This document shows positions 1-8,716 of a DNA stretch of 64,000 nucleotides, piece after piece. How positions within the stretch are numbered: the stretch's first letter is position 1; every line of letters starts with the position of its first letter. Source of the stretch: Planctomonas psychrotolerans. GTDB lineage: Bacteria > Actinomycetota > Actinomycetes > Actinomycetales > Microbacteriaceae. The stretch spans positions 434,001 to 498,000 of the forward strand of contig NZ_SJEV01000001.1 of the NCBI RefSeq assembly GCF_008642235.1, written 5' to 3'. Both the position numbers and the translations under genes were made by a program. Below the pieces are notes generated by a model. It was not told the DNA's origin and ran no database searches. It saw only the letters and a program-made list of their open reading frames with translations.

Positions 1-867
1 CACCGCCGCGGTGCGCTGTTCGTCATCCGCTGTCGCATCGACGCCGGGGAACAGCCCCCCGACGCTCGACAGCACGACGCCGGTCTCCCCGAGGCTCGGC
101 AGGACCGCCTCGATGTACTGCAGGAAGGAACGACTCGGGCCCACGACGAGAACACCGGAGGAGCGCAGCCGATCCCGGTACGAGTAGAGCAGGTAGGCGG
201 CGCGGTGCAACGCCACGGCGGTCTTTCCGGTGCCGGGTCCGCCCTGCACCACGAGCACGCCCGAGAGGTCGGCACGGATGATGCGGTCCTGCTCGGCCTG
301 GATGGTGGCCACGATGTCGTGCATGCGCCCGGTGCGCTCGGTTGTGAGAGCCGCGAGGAGCGCCCCCTCGCCCTGCAGGGCCGATTCGGACGAGTCGAGC
401 AGGGTGGCGTCGAAGATCTCGTCCTCGATGCGCACCACCTGCCTGCCCTTGCTGGTGAGGTGCCGGCGGGCGCGGGCACCGAGAGGCGTGGCGGCCGTCG
501 CCTGGTAGAAGGCGCTCGCCTGCGGCACGCGCCAGTCGAGCAGGAGGGGCTGCAGGTCTTCGTCGCGCAACCCGATCCGGCCGATGTACCGGAGCGTGGA
601 TCCGGCGGAGTCCTCGTCCGGAAAGTGGCCGGGAGCGAATTCAAGGCGACCGAACGCCAGTCGCTCGTCGACCTCGTGCAGGGCGCGGATCCGGTCCTCG
701 TAGATGCGGGCGAAGGCGTCCCGTTCCGACCGGTTCTGGTGGGTGCCCCCCGCATTGCTCGCACGCACCCGGTCGAGCTGGTGTTGCGCTTCGGCCCGCA
801 GGGCGTCGAGGCGTGCGTACAGCGTGGCGACGTACTCGCGCTCGCTGGCCAGCTCGGCGTTTCCCAC
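1..867 (-). CDS. HelD-family ATPase/helicase, N-terminal part (cut by window edge)
   Basis: This is the first 289 codons of a superfamily 1 UvrD/Rep-like ATPase of the HelD type. These proteins bind RNA polymerase and release stalled or inactive enzyme from nucleic acid. The protein starts at a GTG with AGGAG eight bases upstream. Residues 1-60 form a charged, probably coiled-coil arm (the HelD N-terminal finger). A segment around LLLDWRVPQASAFYQA follows at about residue 108. The Walker A loop GGPGTGKT lies at about 209-216, followed by a typical AVALHRAAYLLY helix. The family is usually about 700-750 aa, so the remaining motor domains lie beyond the left edge. The gene diverges from the phosphoesterase at 1043. 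Assignment to the family is firm; whether it confers rifampicin tolerance like HelR cannot be told from this part. Confidence 0.88.
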   Translation of the reverse strand, partial: MGNAELASEREYVATLYARLDALRAEAQHQLDRVRASNAGGTHQNRSERDAFARIYEDRIRALHEVDERLAFGRLEFAPGHFPDEDSAGSTLRYIGRIGLRDEDLQPLLLDWRVPQASAFYQATAATPLGARARRHLTSKGRQVVRIEDEIFDATLLDSSESALQGEGALLAALTTERTGRMHDIVATIQAEQDRIIRADLSGVLVVQGGPGTGKTAVALHRAAYLLYSYRDRLRSSGVLVVGPSRSFLQYIEAVLPSLGETGVVLSSVGGLFPGVDATADDEQRTAAV

Positions 868-1042
868 GAATGGCACTCCTTCTGTTCCGGTTCCGGCGTC
901 GAAATTCCGGCGAGTTAGTCTACCCGGCCCCCGGTGCGGGCCTTCTGTGAGCCGCGTCGCCCGGACGTCGGAGGCGCGTGCACCGGACGGCGACGCAGCC
1001 TCGCCGGGGGCGGCGTCGGGGGTGGGGAATAGGGTGACGGGC

Positions 1043-1927
1043 ATGCGCATCCTGCACCTCACCGACACGCATCTCGCCGCCGGCGGCGCCCTGCACCACG
1101 GCATCGTCGACACCCTGGAGTCGCTCGACCGCGTCCTCGCGTCGGTGACCCCCGACACGGTGATCGACCTCGTGGTCGCGTCGGGTGACCTCTCGGACGA
1201 CGGCAGCGTCGAGTCGTACGAGGTGCTGCGGGACCGGATCGAACCGTGGGCCCGGGACCGCGGAGCAGCGGTCGTGTACGCGATGGGCAATCACGACACG
1301 AGGGCCTCGTTCGCCTCCGTGCTCGGGGGAAACCCGGAGAGCCCGCTCGACTCCTCGACCGTCATCGCGGGCACCCGCGTGCTCGTCCTCGACTCGACCG
1401 TGCCGGGTGCCGGATACGGGCTGCTCCGTCCCGAACAACTCGACTGGGTGCGGAACGAACTGCGGACGCCTGCCCCGTCAGGGTCCCTCGTGGTGCTCCA
1501 CCATCCGCCCGTGCCCGCGGCGACCGAACTGCTGCAGGCCTTGGCGCTGCAGAATCCGTCGGACTTGATGGCCGCAGTGGTCGGCAGCGACGTGCGCGCC
1601 ATTCTGGCCGGTCACTACCATCACGCGCTCGCCACCGCGGTCTCGGGCATTCCCGTGCTCGTGGCCCCGGCCGTGGCCAATCGCGCCGACGTGCTCGCCG
1701 AGGCGGGCACGGAGCGCGCGGTGTTCGGCGCCGGAGCGGCCGTGGTCGACCTGGGCACCGACGGCTCGGTGCGCACGGTCGCACTGGCGGTGGGCTCGCC
1801 CCGCGACGGCGAGGAACTCTTCGTTCTGGATGCCGCGGCGGTCCGCCGCATCGCGATCGAGGCGGGCCCGCCCGGAACGGATCAGCGCAGCGCCTCGCTC
1901 AGCGCGCGGGCGGCCTCACCCGGGTAG
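1043..1927 (+). CDS. Calcineurin-like metallophosphoesterase (CpdA-like)
   Basis: This 294-aa protein is a binuclear metallophosphoesterase of the class III cyclic-nucleotide phosphodiesterase type. The metal-binding motifs are visible in order: DTH near the N-terminus (residues 7-9), GDLSDDG, GNHD, LHHPP and GHYHH. Known relatives hydrolyse 3',5'-cAMP or other phosphodiesters in the cytoplasm; the true substrate here is unknown. There is no signal peptide. The start at ATG 1043 has AGGGTG six bases upstream; a GTG nine bases earlier (1034) is the alternative. The much longer open frame to the left is not needed, because it overlaps the start of the divergent HelD gene. Its 3' end overlaps the convergent PH-like protein gene by 46 bp. 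Confidence 0.85.
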   Translation: MRILHLTDTHLAAGGALHHGIVDTLESLDRVLASVTPDTVIDLVVASGDLSDDGSVESYEVLRDRIEPWARDRGAAVVYAMGNHDTRASFASVLGGNPESPLDSSTVIAGTRVLVLDSTVPGAGYGLLRPEQLDWVRNELRTPAPSGSLVVLHHPPVPAATELLQALALQNPSDLMAAVVGSDVRAILAGHYHHALATAVSGIPVLVAPAVANRADVLAEAGTERAVFGAGAAVVDLGTDGSVRTVALAVGSPRDGEELFVLDAAAVRRIAIEAGPPGTDQRSASLSARAASPG

Positions 1928-2400
1928 CGGCTCCGCACGACGAACCGACGACCGTCGGTGGTGGTGAGTCGGATCGCCGGACCGGCGTCGTACAGCAGTG
2001 TGCGGCCCCGATCGGTGCGGCGGCGGACGCCGCGGCCGCGGGCGTCACCCACCGTCAGATACTCCACCACGTCGACGGCGGCCACGGCATCGAGCGGGAT
2101 GCTCGTCCGATACACGGGCACCAGGGCGATGTGCACCGCCGCGTCATCGAATCCGAACCGGATGCGGGACAGCACGAGCACGCCACCGGCCGCGAGAAAC
2201 AGCAATGCCAGACCGACCCATGCGGCGGACGCCGGCGTCGTGATCGGGACGGCCAGCGCGAGCAGCGTGACGGCCAGTGCCAGAAGCGCTCCCCCGAGCA
2301 CGTAGACGCGGACCGGAGGACGCGTGACCTGCGCGAAGCTTCGCGGCCGGGCGGGGGTGCCCGATGCCATGCCCGCGGGTCCGGGGTCGGGTGAAATCAT
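1882..2400 (-). CDS. PH-domain-like membrane protein
   Basis: This 172-aa protein has a short cytoplasmic N-terminus, two adjacent hydrophobic helices (about residues 30-48 and 56-78), and a C-terminal region of about 90 residues rich in beta-strand character. The region contains FGFDDAAVHIAL, IPLDAVAAVDVVEY and a final RFVVRSRYPGEAA helix. This resembles the small bacterial PH-like membrane proteins common in Actinobacteria, which have no assigned reaction. The start could instead be Met11 (2370). The gene converges on the phosphoesterase gene and the two overlap by 46 bp, which is unusual but tolerable for tail-to-tail genes. The call is by general architecture, not by a recognised motif. 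Confidence 0.7.
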   Translation of the reverse strand: MISPDPGPAGMASGTPARPRSFAQVTRPPVRVYVLGGALLALAVTLLALAVPITTPASAAWVGLALLFLAAGGVLVLSRIRFGFDDAAVHIALVPVYRTSIPLDAVAAVDVVEYLTVGDARGRGVRRRTDRGRTLLYDAGPAIRLTTTDGRRFVVRSRYPGEAARALSEALR

Positions 2401-2620
2401 GCCCGAATTATGGCGCAGGTTCGGTCCGGCGGCGCACAGCGCGACCTATTCGCGCGCGACCCTTGCACCGGGGCGCACCACGGTGCATCCTTGGAGCAGA
2501 ACTCATCGCCCGGACCTGTCGGAGGCAACGCCCCGCAGCCGGGCGATGAGTCTGTTCGGCGAACCCGCACCCGAGTCCCACGCACGTGCGCGTGTCGAGG
2601 CGAGGTCGCAAAGCGTGTCG

Positions 2621-3055
2621 TCAGGCGCGAGAGCTCGTGCGGACGCACCGCACCGCGTCGCCGATGGAGCGGAACTGCCCCACCTCCACCGCGAGGTGGA
2701 GGGTCGGGCCCGCGAGCGCGACGAAGATGGAGCCCACCCGTCGAACGAAGCCCACCGTCTGCCGGTCGGCCTGCACGCGCGCCATGTCGGGCGCGATGGT
2801 GTCGATGTCCACTACCTCGTCGTCCGGCGGCAGCGGGGTGGCGGCGGGGGCCTCGGTAACCCGATCCGGCACGAGACGGTCGGCGACGAGTTGCCGTTGC
2901 GCCTCTCCCATCGTGGGGAAGTCACCCAGCTCGGTGCCGACCGCGTTGGTCAGGTGGTAGGTATCGGTCGAGGACTCGATGACTCCGAGGTGCGTGCTTC
3001 CCTCGTCGCCGCTCCATGAATCGAGTTCGGTCCTTTTCCAGACAATGGCGCCCAT
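2621..3055 (-). CDS. Hypothetical protein, 144 aa
   Basis: I do not recognise this protein. It begins at an ATG with GGGAGGA about six bases upstream, which supports translation. It starts MGAIVWKRTELDSW and has a mixed, soluble composition with a Pro/Asp-rich linker near residues 68-85. A more hydrophobic stretch (about residues 105-120, VGSIFVALAGPTLHLAV) is too short and mixed to be a convincing membrane helix. No cysteine pairs, nucleotide loops or metal motifs are seen. It is followed on the same strand by the PH-like membrane protein after about 220 bp without a convincing gene. Confidence 0.55.
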   Translation of the reverse strand: MGAIVWKRTELDSWSGDEGSTHLGVIESSTDTYHLTNAVGTELGDFPTMGEAQRQLVADRLVPDRVTEAPAATPLPPDDEVVDIDTIAPDMARVQADRQTVGFVRRVGSIFVALAGPTLHLAVEVGQFRSIGDAVRCVRTSSRA

Positions 3056-3171
3056 GACATGTCCTCCCTCGGGTCTCCGATACGCGATTCGGTGCGCATC
3101 GAAGTGTTAGCAGGTGCTACGAGTCAAGCACTCCGCGCTCGAACGCGGGAGGGGTTGCCGTGCGACCCGGA

Positions 3172-3474
3172 TCAGGAGGATGCTTCGGTTCCCCTGCCCG
3201 TTTCCTGCTGCAGACGGTCGATGTGCTCCGACGCCTCGGCCTTGTTGAGGTCGGCTGGAATCTCTTCTCCGGCGGAACGAGCGAGCGAGTCGAGGTAGCT
3301 GCGCTGAGCTCCGGTCATGGGCTCGTCACCGGTCACCCAGTCGCTCGGGTCCTTCTCTGCGGAGCCCAGCGGCTCGGGCGACGACGCGCCGAGCATCTCT
3401 CCGGACGCGGAGTCCTGCGACGCCTCGGTCGAGGTGTCGGCGTCGCTGTTCTGGCTGTTCTCGTCGTGGGTCAC
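3172..3474 (-). CDS. DUF3072 domain protein
   Basis: This 100-aa acidic protein starts at GTG 3474 with GGGAGAAG upstream. Residues 1-42 are low-complexity and rich in Ser, Asp and Glu. The C-terminal half carries the conserved core DPSDWVTGDEPMTGAQ, then SYLDSLARSAGEEIPADL and KAEASEHIDRLQ. That is the signature of DUF3072, a small actinobacterial domain also found near DNA-binding or SAP-like helical folds. The function is not known. Highly similar cores recur across Microbacteriaceae, so the gene is real even though it is short. It lies between PrsW and the 144-aa hypothetical, with no evidence of operon coupling. Confidence 0.85.
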   Translation of the reverse strand: MTHDENSQNSDADTSTEASQDSASGEMLGASSPEPLGSAEKDPSDWVTGDEPMTGAQRSYLDSLARSAGEEIPADLNKAEASEHIDRLQQETGRGTEASS

Positions 3475-3641
3475 GGTTGCTTCTCCCGGTAGTGGACGTG
3501 GGCGGACTCGCCGGGGAAGAGATCCACCGGGGTGCGCTGGGGTCTCCGCCAGAGTATTCCGGTTGCGCCTCGCGTGCGGGTGCCCGAGCGCTGCCTGTTC
3601 CGCCGCCTTGATGGGTGCATGGCGCGGGCGCGGCCGGGTGC

Positions 3642-4874
3642 TCAGGATCCCCGGACGGCGCCCCGGTGCAGCAGGGCGAAGCGATCGGCGGCCACCGCCT
3701 CGAGCAGCTGGCGCTCGTCCCGTTGCTTACCGATGGAGTCCCGGTCGGTGAGGATGCGCTGACGCGCGTGCGCGAGCCGGGTGGCGTCCACGGTGAATCG
3801 CCGCATCGCCCGCGACGTCGTCTCCCCCTGCGTCGCGGCCCAGGCACGGGCGCGCCGACGACCGGCGGGTGTGGCGAGCATCTCCACCTCGGCGGCGGAG
3901 AACCATCCCGCCTCGGCATATTCGGTGAGGCGCTGCCTCGTGATCTGCATCTCCCGACGTCGCAGCAGCACCGTGATGGCGATGGCGACGAGGAAGAGGG
4001 GCACCTGGAGGGTCACGTAGAAGGCCAGGAAGTCGGGGATGAGATACGAGCCCCCGTTCCACAGGGCGTGCAGGAAGATCGCCGGAGCGAGCCCGATGAA
4101 CCAGGCGCCGACGGCGCCGCCCGCCCCCATCCGGTGCGCGCCCCAGCCGAGCGCGACACCGGTGCAGCACGTGAACATCACGTGCGCGAACGGCGACAGG
4201 ATGGCGCGGAGGAAGAAGACGGTCGCGAGGCCGGCCGGGCCGGTCTCGGTCAGTGCCTGACCGAAGTAGAGGATGTTCTCAGTGAAGGCGAAGCCCGCGG
4301 CGATGGTCGCGGCGTAGACGATTCCGTCCACCGGTCCGTCGAAGTGGCGACGCGCGGCGAAGAAGATGAGCAGCAGCCCGAAGCCCTTGGCGACCTCCTC
4401 GATGATGGGCGCCTGGATGGCGAGGGACCCGAATTCCCCGAAGGGAGCTGCCGTGTTTGTCGCCTGCAGCGTGAACTGGAATGCCAGGTCGAAGAGGAGA
4501 GCGATTGCGACCGACGCGGCCGCTCCCCAGAGGAAGGCGAACCAGAGAGCTCCCCGGGGCTCCGGCTCCCACTTGTCGATCCACCGCACGGCGAGCAGCA
4601 CACCCCCGAGCGGCACGAGGGCGAGCAGACCGCACAGGATCACGGCGCCCGCGCCGAGCCCGAGGGTGAGATATCCGAGCACCAGCAGACCGACGAGGGA
4701 GACGAGCACGATGCCCACGATGCCGAGGGCGATTCCGAGCGCGGAGGAACGGCGGACCGGTTCGTTCCACACCGACTCGGCGGGGTGCGGCGCACGGCGG
4801 GGCTCCGCCCGACGCGCGAACTGCGCCTGCACGTGCGCCGACGACTGGTTCAGCGAGTAGTCCGGACCGGCCAT
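3642..4874 (-). CDS. PrsW-family intramembrane metalloprotease
   Basis: This 410-aa polytopic protein has a cytoplasmic N-terminus of about 50 residues rich in Arg, Ala and Pro, then roughly eight hydrophobic helices to residue 300, and a basic cytoplasmic C-terminal tail. The family motifs are present: EEVAKG in the fourth helix region, FTENILYF further on, a conserved His in the SPFAHVMFTCCTGVALGW helix, and HALWNGGSYL. In Bacillus PrsW cleaves an anti-sigma factor. Actinobacterial members are widespread, but their substrates are largely unknown. The start ATG has AAGGAGG about nine bases upstream. No anti-sigma gene is adjacent, so the substrate must be encoded elsewhere. Confidence 0.88.
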   Translation of the reverse strand: MAGPDYSLNQSSAHVQAQFARRAEPRRAPHPAESVWNEPVRRSSALGIALGIVGIVLVSLVGLLVLGYLTLGLGAGAVILCGLLALVPLGGVLLAVRWIDKWEPEPRGALWFAFLWGAAASVAIALLFDLAFQFTLQATNTAAPFGEFGSLAIQAPIIEEVAKGFGLLLIFFAARRHFDGPVDGIVYAATIAAGFAFTENILYFGQALTETGPAGLATVFFLRAILSPFAHVMFTCCTGVALGWGAHRMGAGGAVGAWFIGLAPAIFLHALWNGGSYLIPDFLAFYVTLQVPLFLVAIAITVLLRRREMQITRQRLTEYAEAGWFSAAEVEMLATPAGRRRARAWAATQGETTSRAMRRFTVDATRLAHARQRILTDRDSIGKQRDERQLLEAVAADRFALLHRGAVRGS

Positions 4875-4954
4875 GGGGCGCGACCTCCTTGGGCTCGGGT
4901 GATGCGGGTCAGCCTACTGATCGCGCGACGTGCTGATGCGCTGCCGGCCGGCGG

Positions 4955-6391
4955 CTACGGCAGCGCCAGACCCGCATCGAAGACGCGACCGGGGTTGAGG
5001 ATGCCCGCCGGATCGAAGACCGCCTTGATCGCCCGCTGCAGCCCCACCGACTGCGGACCGAGTTCCTCCTCCAACCACCGGCTCTTCAGCAGGCCGACGC
5101 CGTGCTCGCCGGTGAGGGTTCCCCCGAGCGCGATCGCGGACCGGAACAGCTCGTCGGCGGCGCGCCAGATCGACTCCGGCACCTCCTCGATCCCGGGGTC
5201 GAGGAGGAAGTTCGGGTGCAGATTGCCGTCTCCCGCGTGCGCGACCGTGGGGATGCGCACCCCGTGCTCCCGCTCGATGCGCGCGATCTCGTCGAACATG
5301 GCGGCGAGGGCGGAGCGGGGAACCGCGACGTCCTCGATAAGCACCCGCCCCACCGCCGCGAGGGCGGGGTGGTACGCGCGGCGGTAGTCGAGCAGTCGCT
5401 CCCCGGTCGCGACGTCGGTCGACACCTCGGGGGTCCCGCCCTGCGCGCGCACGATGTCGGCGGCGATGCGGGCGTCATCGGCGGCGGCTCCGTCGTCGAA
5501 GCGGATGAGCAGGAAGGCGCGCCCGACCCCACCGATGTCGGCACCCAGGTAGGAGTCGACCATCCGCACCGACACCGCGTCCATGAGTTCCATGGCCGCC
5601 GGGCGCAACCGGGCAGCGGTGATCGCCGCGGATGCGGCCGCCGCCCTGCGCACGTCGGGGAAGAACGCGCCGATCGTGACCGGTGGGGCGGTCGGGAGGG
5701 GGCGCAGCCGCAGCGTCGCCTCCACGATGACACCGAGCGTGCCTTCCGATCCGATCATCAGCGCGGTGAGGTCGTAGCCGGTGACCCCCTTCACCGTGCG
5801 GTGCCCGGTCTTCAGCAGTGTGCCGTCGGCGAGCGCGACCGTGAGTCCCAGTACGGACTCGCGGGTGACGCCGTACTTCGCGCAGAGCAATCCGCCGGCG
5901 TTCGTCGCGATGTTGCCGCCGATCGACGAGATGGCTTTCGAGGCCGGATCGGGCGAGTACCAGAGACCGCGCGGGGCGAGCGCCTCGTTCAACGCGTCGT
6001 TGATGAGGCCGGGTTCCACCACCGCCAGCTCATCGGCCTCCGACACCTCGAGGATGCGATTCATCCCGAGCGTCGACAGCACGATCTCCCCCGTGCTCCC
6101 GACGCCGCCGGCGGCGAGACCGGTGCCGGCGCCCCGCGGGATGACCGGGGTGCCCGTTCGGGCGGCGATGCGCAGGGTGGTCTGCACCTCCGACACGGTC
6201 GTCGCGTTCACCAGCGCGAGCGGCGCACCCGCGCTCCGCCATCCGGACTTGTCGGTGCGGGCGGCATCGAGGTCCGCCGGATCCGTGCTCACGGCCGCGC
6301 CGAGCTCCTCGCGCAGCGCCGCGAGAACCGCGGCGGACGACGCGGCGGCGGACGGTTCGGCGGTGGTCGGTCCGGGAGATGTGCGGGTCAT
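4955..6391 (-). CDS. FAD-linked oxidase, GlcD / D-lactate dehydrogenase type
   Basis: This 478-aa protein belongs to the vanillyl-alcohol-oxidase fold and oxidises D-2-hydroxyacids such as glycolate or D-lactate. The N-terminal PCMH-type FAD domain shows PRGAGTGLAAGG (about residues 85-96) and SIGGNIATNAGGL with YGVTRESVLGL after it. The C-terminal cap domain has VAHAGDGNLHP and TGEHGVGLLKSRWL, the substrate and FAD contacts of GlcD-like enzymes. Length is normal for the family. No glcE or glcF iron-sulfur partner is adjacent, so it may act as a single-subunit enzyme. The gene diverges from the Ada-AlkA gene at 6505. The exact hydroxyacid cannot be read from the sequence. Confidence 0.87.
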   Translation of the reverse strand: MTRTSPGPTTAEPSAAASSAAVLAALREELGAAVSTDPADLDAARTDKSGWRSAGAPLALVNATTVSEVQTTLRIAARTGTPVIPRGAGTGLAAGGVGSTGEIVLSTLGMNRILEVSEADELAVVEPGLINDALNEALAPRGLWYSPDPASKAISSIGGNIATNAGGLLCAKYGVTRESVLGLTVALADGTLLKTGHRTVKGVTGYDLTALMIGSEGTLGVIVEATLRLRPLPTAPPVTIGAFFPDVRRAAAASAAITAARLRPAAMELMDAVSVRMVDSYLGADIGGVGRAFLLIRFDDGAAADDARIAADIVRAQGGTPEVSTDVATGERLLDYRRAYHPALAAVGRVLIEDVAVPRSALAAMFDEIARIEREHGVRIPTVAHAGDGNLHPNFLLDPGIEEVPESIWRAADELFRSAIALGGTLTGEHGVGLLKSRWLEEELGPQSVGLQRAIKAVFDPAGILNPGRVFDAGLALP

Positions 6392-6504
6392 GCGTCGAGG
6401 GTACCGGCGGGAGCGGAGCGGGGCGGGAGCGGGGCGGGCCGCGACGCCGCTGCCGTGTCCGATTCCCGCTACTCCCGCACAGCCGGATGTGTCACGGTGG
6501 GTGC

Positions 6505-8046
6505 ATGACCAGCACGGGCGAGTCGCTCTTCGCCGAACGTTACCGGGCCATGTCCTCGCGCGACGCGCGGTTCGACGGCCAGTTCATCACCGGCGTCCAT
6601 TCGACGGGCATCTATTGCCGGCCGAGTTGCCCCGCCACCACGCCCCGTGCCAGCAACGTGTCCTTCTATTCGACCGCTGCCGCCGCGCAGAGAGCGGGTC
6701 TCCGTGCCTGCAAGCGCTGCCTACCGGACGCCGTACCCGGGTCACCGGAGTGGAACATGCGGAACGACCTCGCAGGTCGCGCGATGCGGTTGATCCTCGA
6801 CGGCACCGTGGAGCGCGAGGGCGTGCCGGGTCTTGCCCGGCAACTGGGGTATACGCCGCGTCACCTGACCCGCGTGCTGGTGGCGGAACTCGGCGCCGGA
6901 CCACAGGCCCTCGCCCGAGCGCACCGGGCGTCCACCGCGCGACTCCTCCTGCTGAACACGGCGCTTCCGATCACGGAAGTGGCCTTCGCGTCGGGGTTCG
7001 CCAGCGTCCGGTCCTTCAACGAGACGATCTCCGCGGTGTACGAGCGCTCCCCCTCGGAGTTGCGGGCGCTCCGACCCGTGCCCGCCGCCACGGGCGGGCG
7101 GGGCAGTGCGCCCTCGGCGACGGCGGCGGTGGAGGCGGGATCCGCGCCGACCACCATCACGCTGCGCCTCCCGGCGCGGGCGCCCTTCGACGCGGAGGGC
7201 ATCTTCGGCTTCCTCGCGTCCCACGCCGCGCTCGGCATGGAGTCGGGCACTGCCGACGAATTCACGCAGGCGCTCCGGCTCCCGCACGGCTTCGCGACCG
7301 CGACCCTGCGGCGGCTGGGCACCGAACCGGCCATCGAATGCGAGGCCCGACTCGAGCACGTCGACGACCTCGCTCCCCTGGTGGCCCGGGTGCGGCGGTT
7401 GTTCGACCTGGATGCCGACGCGGAGGCGATCGACGCCGTTCTCGCCGCCGACCCGGCACTCGCCGCCTCCGTGCGACGCACCCCCGGCATCCGCATCCCG
7501 GGCAGCATCGATCCGCACGCCACGCTGTTCCGCACGGTGGTGGGACAGCAGATCTCGGTCGCCGCGGCGGTCACCACGCACGGGCGCCTCGTCCAGGAGT
7601 TGGGCGACCCGCTGCCCCCAGGGCTGGCCGGCACGGTCACGCACGTCTTCCCCACCGCCGAGCGGATCGCCGAGCACGGTCATGAGGTGCTGCGCGGACC
7701 GAAGCGCCGCATCGAGACGATGCTGCACCTGGCCGAGCAGCTGGCCTCGGGCGCACTCCGCGTCGACACCGGCGTCGCGGCCGACGCACTGCACCGGTCG
7801 CTGGTGGCGCTTCCGGGCATCGGGCCGTGGACAGCCGGCTACGCCAGCATGCGCATTCTCGGCAGTCCGGATGTGCTCCTCAGTTCCGACCTCATCGTGC
7901 GGCAGGGCGCCGCACGCCTCGGACTGCCGGACGGGATCCGTGCTCTCGAGGCGCACGCCGGAGCGTGGGCTCCGTGGCGCTCGTATGCGACGCTGCACCT
8001 GTGGCGGGCGATCACCGCGGGTGCGCGGGTAGCATCGGGGACGTGA
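6505..8046 (+). CDS. Ada-AlkA fusion: methyl-sensing regulator with 3-methyladenine DNA glycosylase domain
   Basis: This 513-aa protein combines three domains. Residues 10-80 are the Ada zinc domain, with cysteines falling exactly at C38, C42, C69 and C72 as in E. coli Ada; C38 takes methyl groups from phosphotriesters. Residues 90-185 form an AraC-type helix-turn-helix (RHLTRVLVAELG, ITEVAFASGFASVRSFN). Residues 210-513 are AlkA-like, with the helix-hairpin-helix LPGIGPWTAGY and the catalytic Asp462 in SSDLIVRQG. The O6-methylguanine transferase domain of classical Ada is absent. The likely role is inducible excision of alkylated purines under its own control. It overlaps the next gene by four bases (GTGA), suggesting a two-gene transcript. 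Confidence 0.92.
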   Translation: MTSTGESLFAERYRAMSSRDARFDGQFITGVHSTGIYCRPSCPATTPRASNVSFYSTAAAAQRAGLRACKRCLPDAVPGSPEWNMRNDLAGRAMRLILDGTVEREGVPGLARQLGYTPRHLTRVLVAELGAGPQALARAHRASTARLLLLNTALPITEVAFASGFASVRSFNETISAVYERSPSELRALRPVPAATGGRGSAPSATAAVEAGSAPTTITLRLPARAPFDAEGIFGFLASHAALGMESGTADEFTQALRLPHGFATATLRRLGTEPAIECEARLEHVDDLAPLVARVRRLFDLDADAEAIDAVLAADPALAASVRRTPGIRIPGSIDPHATLFRTVVGQQISVAAAVTTHGRLVQELGDPLPPGLAGTVTHVFPTAERIAEHGHEVLRGPKRRIETMLHLAEQLASGALRVDTGVAADALHRSLVALPGIGPWTAGYASMRILGSPDVLLSSDLIVRQGAARLGLPDGIRALEAHAGAWAPWRSYATLHLWRAITAGARVASGT

Positions 8047-8645
8047 GCTCCCGCGACGACGCGTACGGCCCGAATTCGGGCGGTGCAGATCCGTACGGCG
8101 CCGATGCGAACAGCGCGGACGCGTACGGCGCGGATCCGAACAGCACCGACGCGTACGGCGCCGACGGCCGGAACGACGGTCGGCACGAGACCGTGGCCCA
8201 GCGCCTCGATCGCAACTGGGACGAGATCCTGCAGGAGCTCAGGGTGCTGCAGACGGGCACCCAGATCCTCACCGGCTTCCTGCTCACCGTCGCGTTCTCC
8301 GCGCGCTTCGAGGACCTCAACGAGTTCCAGGTGAACCTCTACCTCGTGCTGGTCCTCCTCGCGGTGATCACCACCGCGGTGGGCCTGGCCCCCGTGAGCC
8401 TGCACCGCATGCTGTTCCGCAAGCGGGCCAAGAAGCAGATCGTCGACATCGCGAACATCCTCCTCCGCTCGGGTCTCGTCGGTGTCGCGCTCGTGATCTC
8501 GGGAGTCGCGATGCTGGTCTTCGACGTGGTGACGAGTCGCACGGCGGGTATCGTCGCCGCCGTGGTGACCCTGATCGTCATCGTCCTCGCCTGGCTGATC
8601 CTGCCGTTGCTCTCCCGGCCGCGGCGGGGTGAGCAACGGCAATGA
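8043..8645 (+). CDS. DUF6328-type membrane protein with degenerate N-terminal repeats
   Basis: This 200-aa protein starts at a GTG that overlaps the stop of the Ada-AlkA gene. Residues 5-45 are a low-complexity region built from imperfect copies of a YGADxNSxDA unit. The core RLDRNWDEILQELRVLQTGTQILTGFLLT followed by FEDLNEF is the recognisable DUF6328 signature. Four hydrophobic helices follow (about residues 75-92, 98-118, 143-165 and 170-190). The family is common in Actinobacteria and has no assigned function. Translational coupling to a DNA-repair gene may be incidental. The repeats lie outside the conserved domain and are likely to vary between strains. Confidence 0.83.
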   Translation: MSSRDDAYGPNSGGADPYGADANSADAYGADPNSTDAYGADGRNDGRHETVAQRLDRNWDEILQELRVLQTGTQILTGFLLTVAFSARFEDLNEFQVNLYLVLVLLAVITTAVGLAPVSLHRMLFRKRAKKQIVDIANILLRSGLVGVALVISGVAMLVFDVVTSRTAGIVAAVVTLIVIVLAWLILPLLSRPRRGEQRQ

Positions 8646-8716
8646 CTCTTCTGCCGATGGTCGCCGCGCCGAGCGAGTAGCGTCGGGGCATTCGACCGCC
8701 CGCCGAGGAGCAGATC

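Noticed and set aside
3615-5387. Long plus-strand open frame of 590 codons
   Set aside because: It is antisense to the PrsW and GlcD-like genes, is Arg/Gly/Glu-rich as expected from a high-GC shadow frame, and has no recognisable domain.
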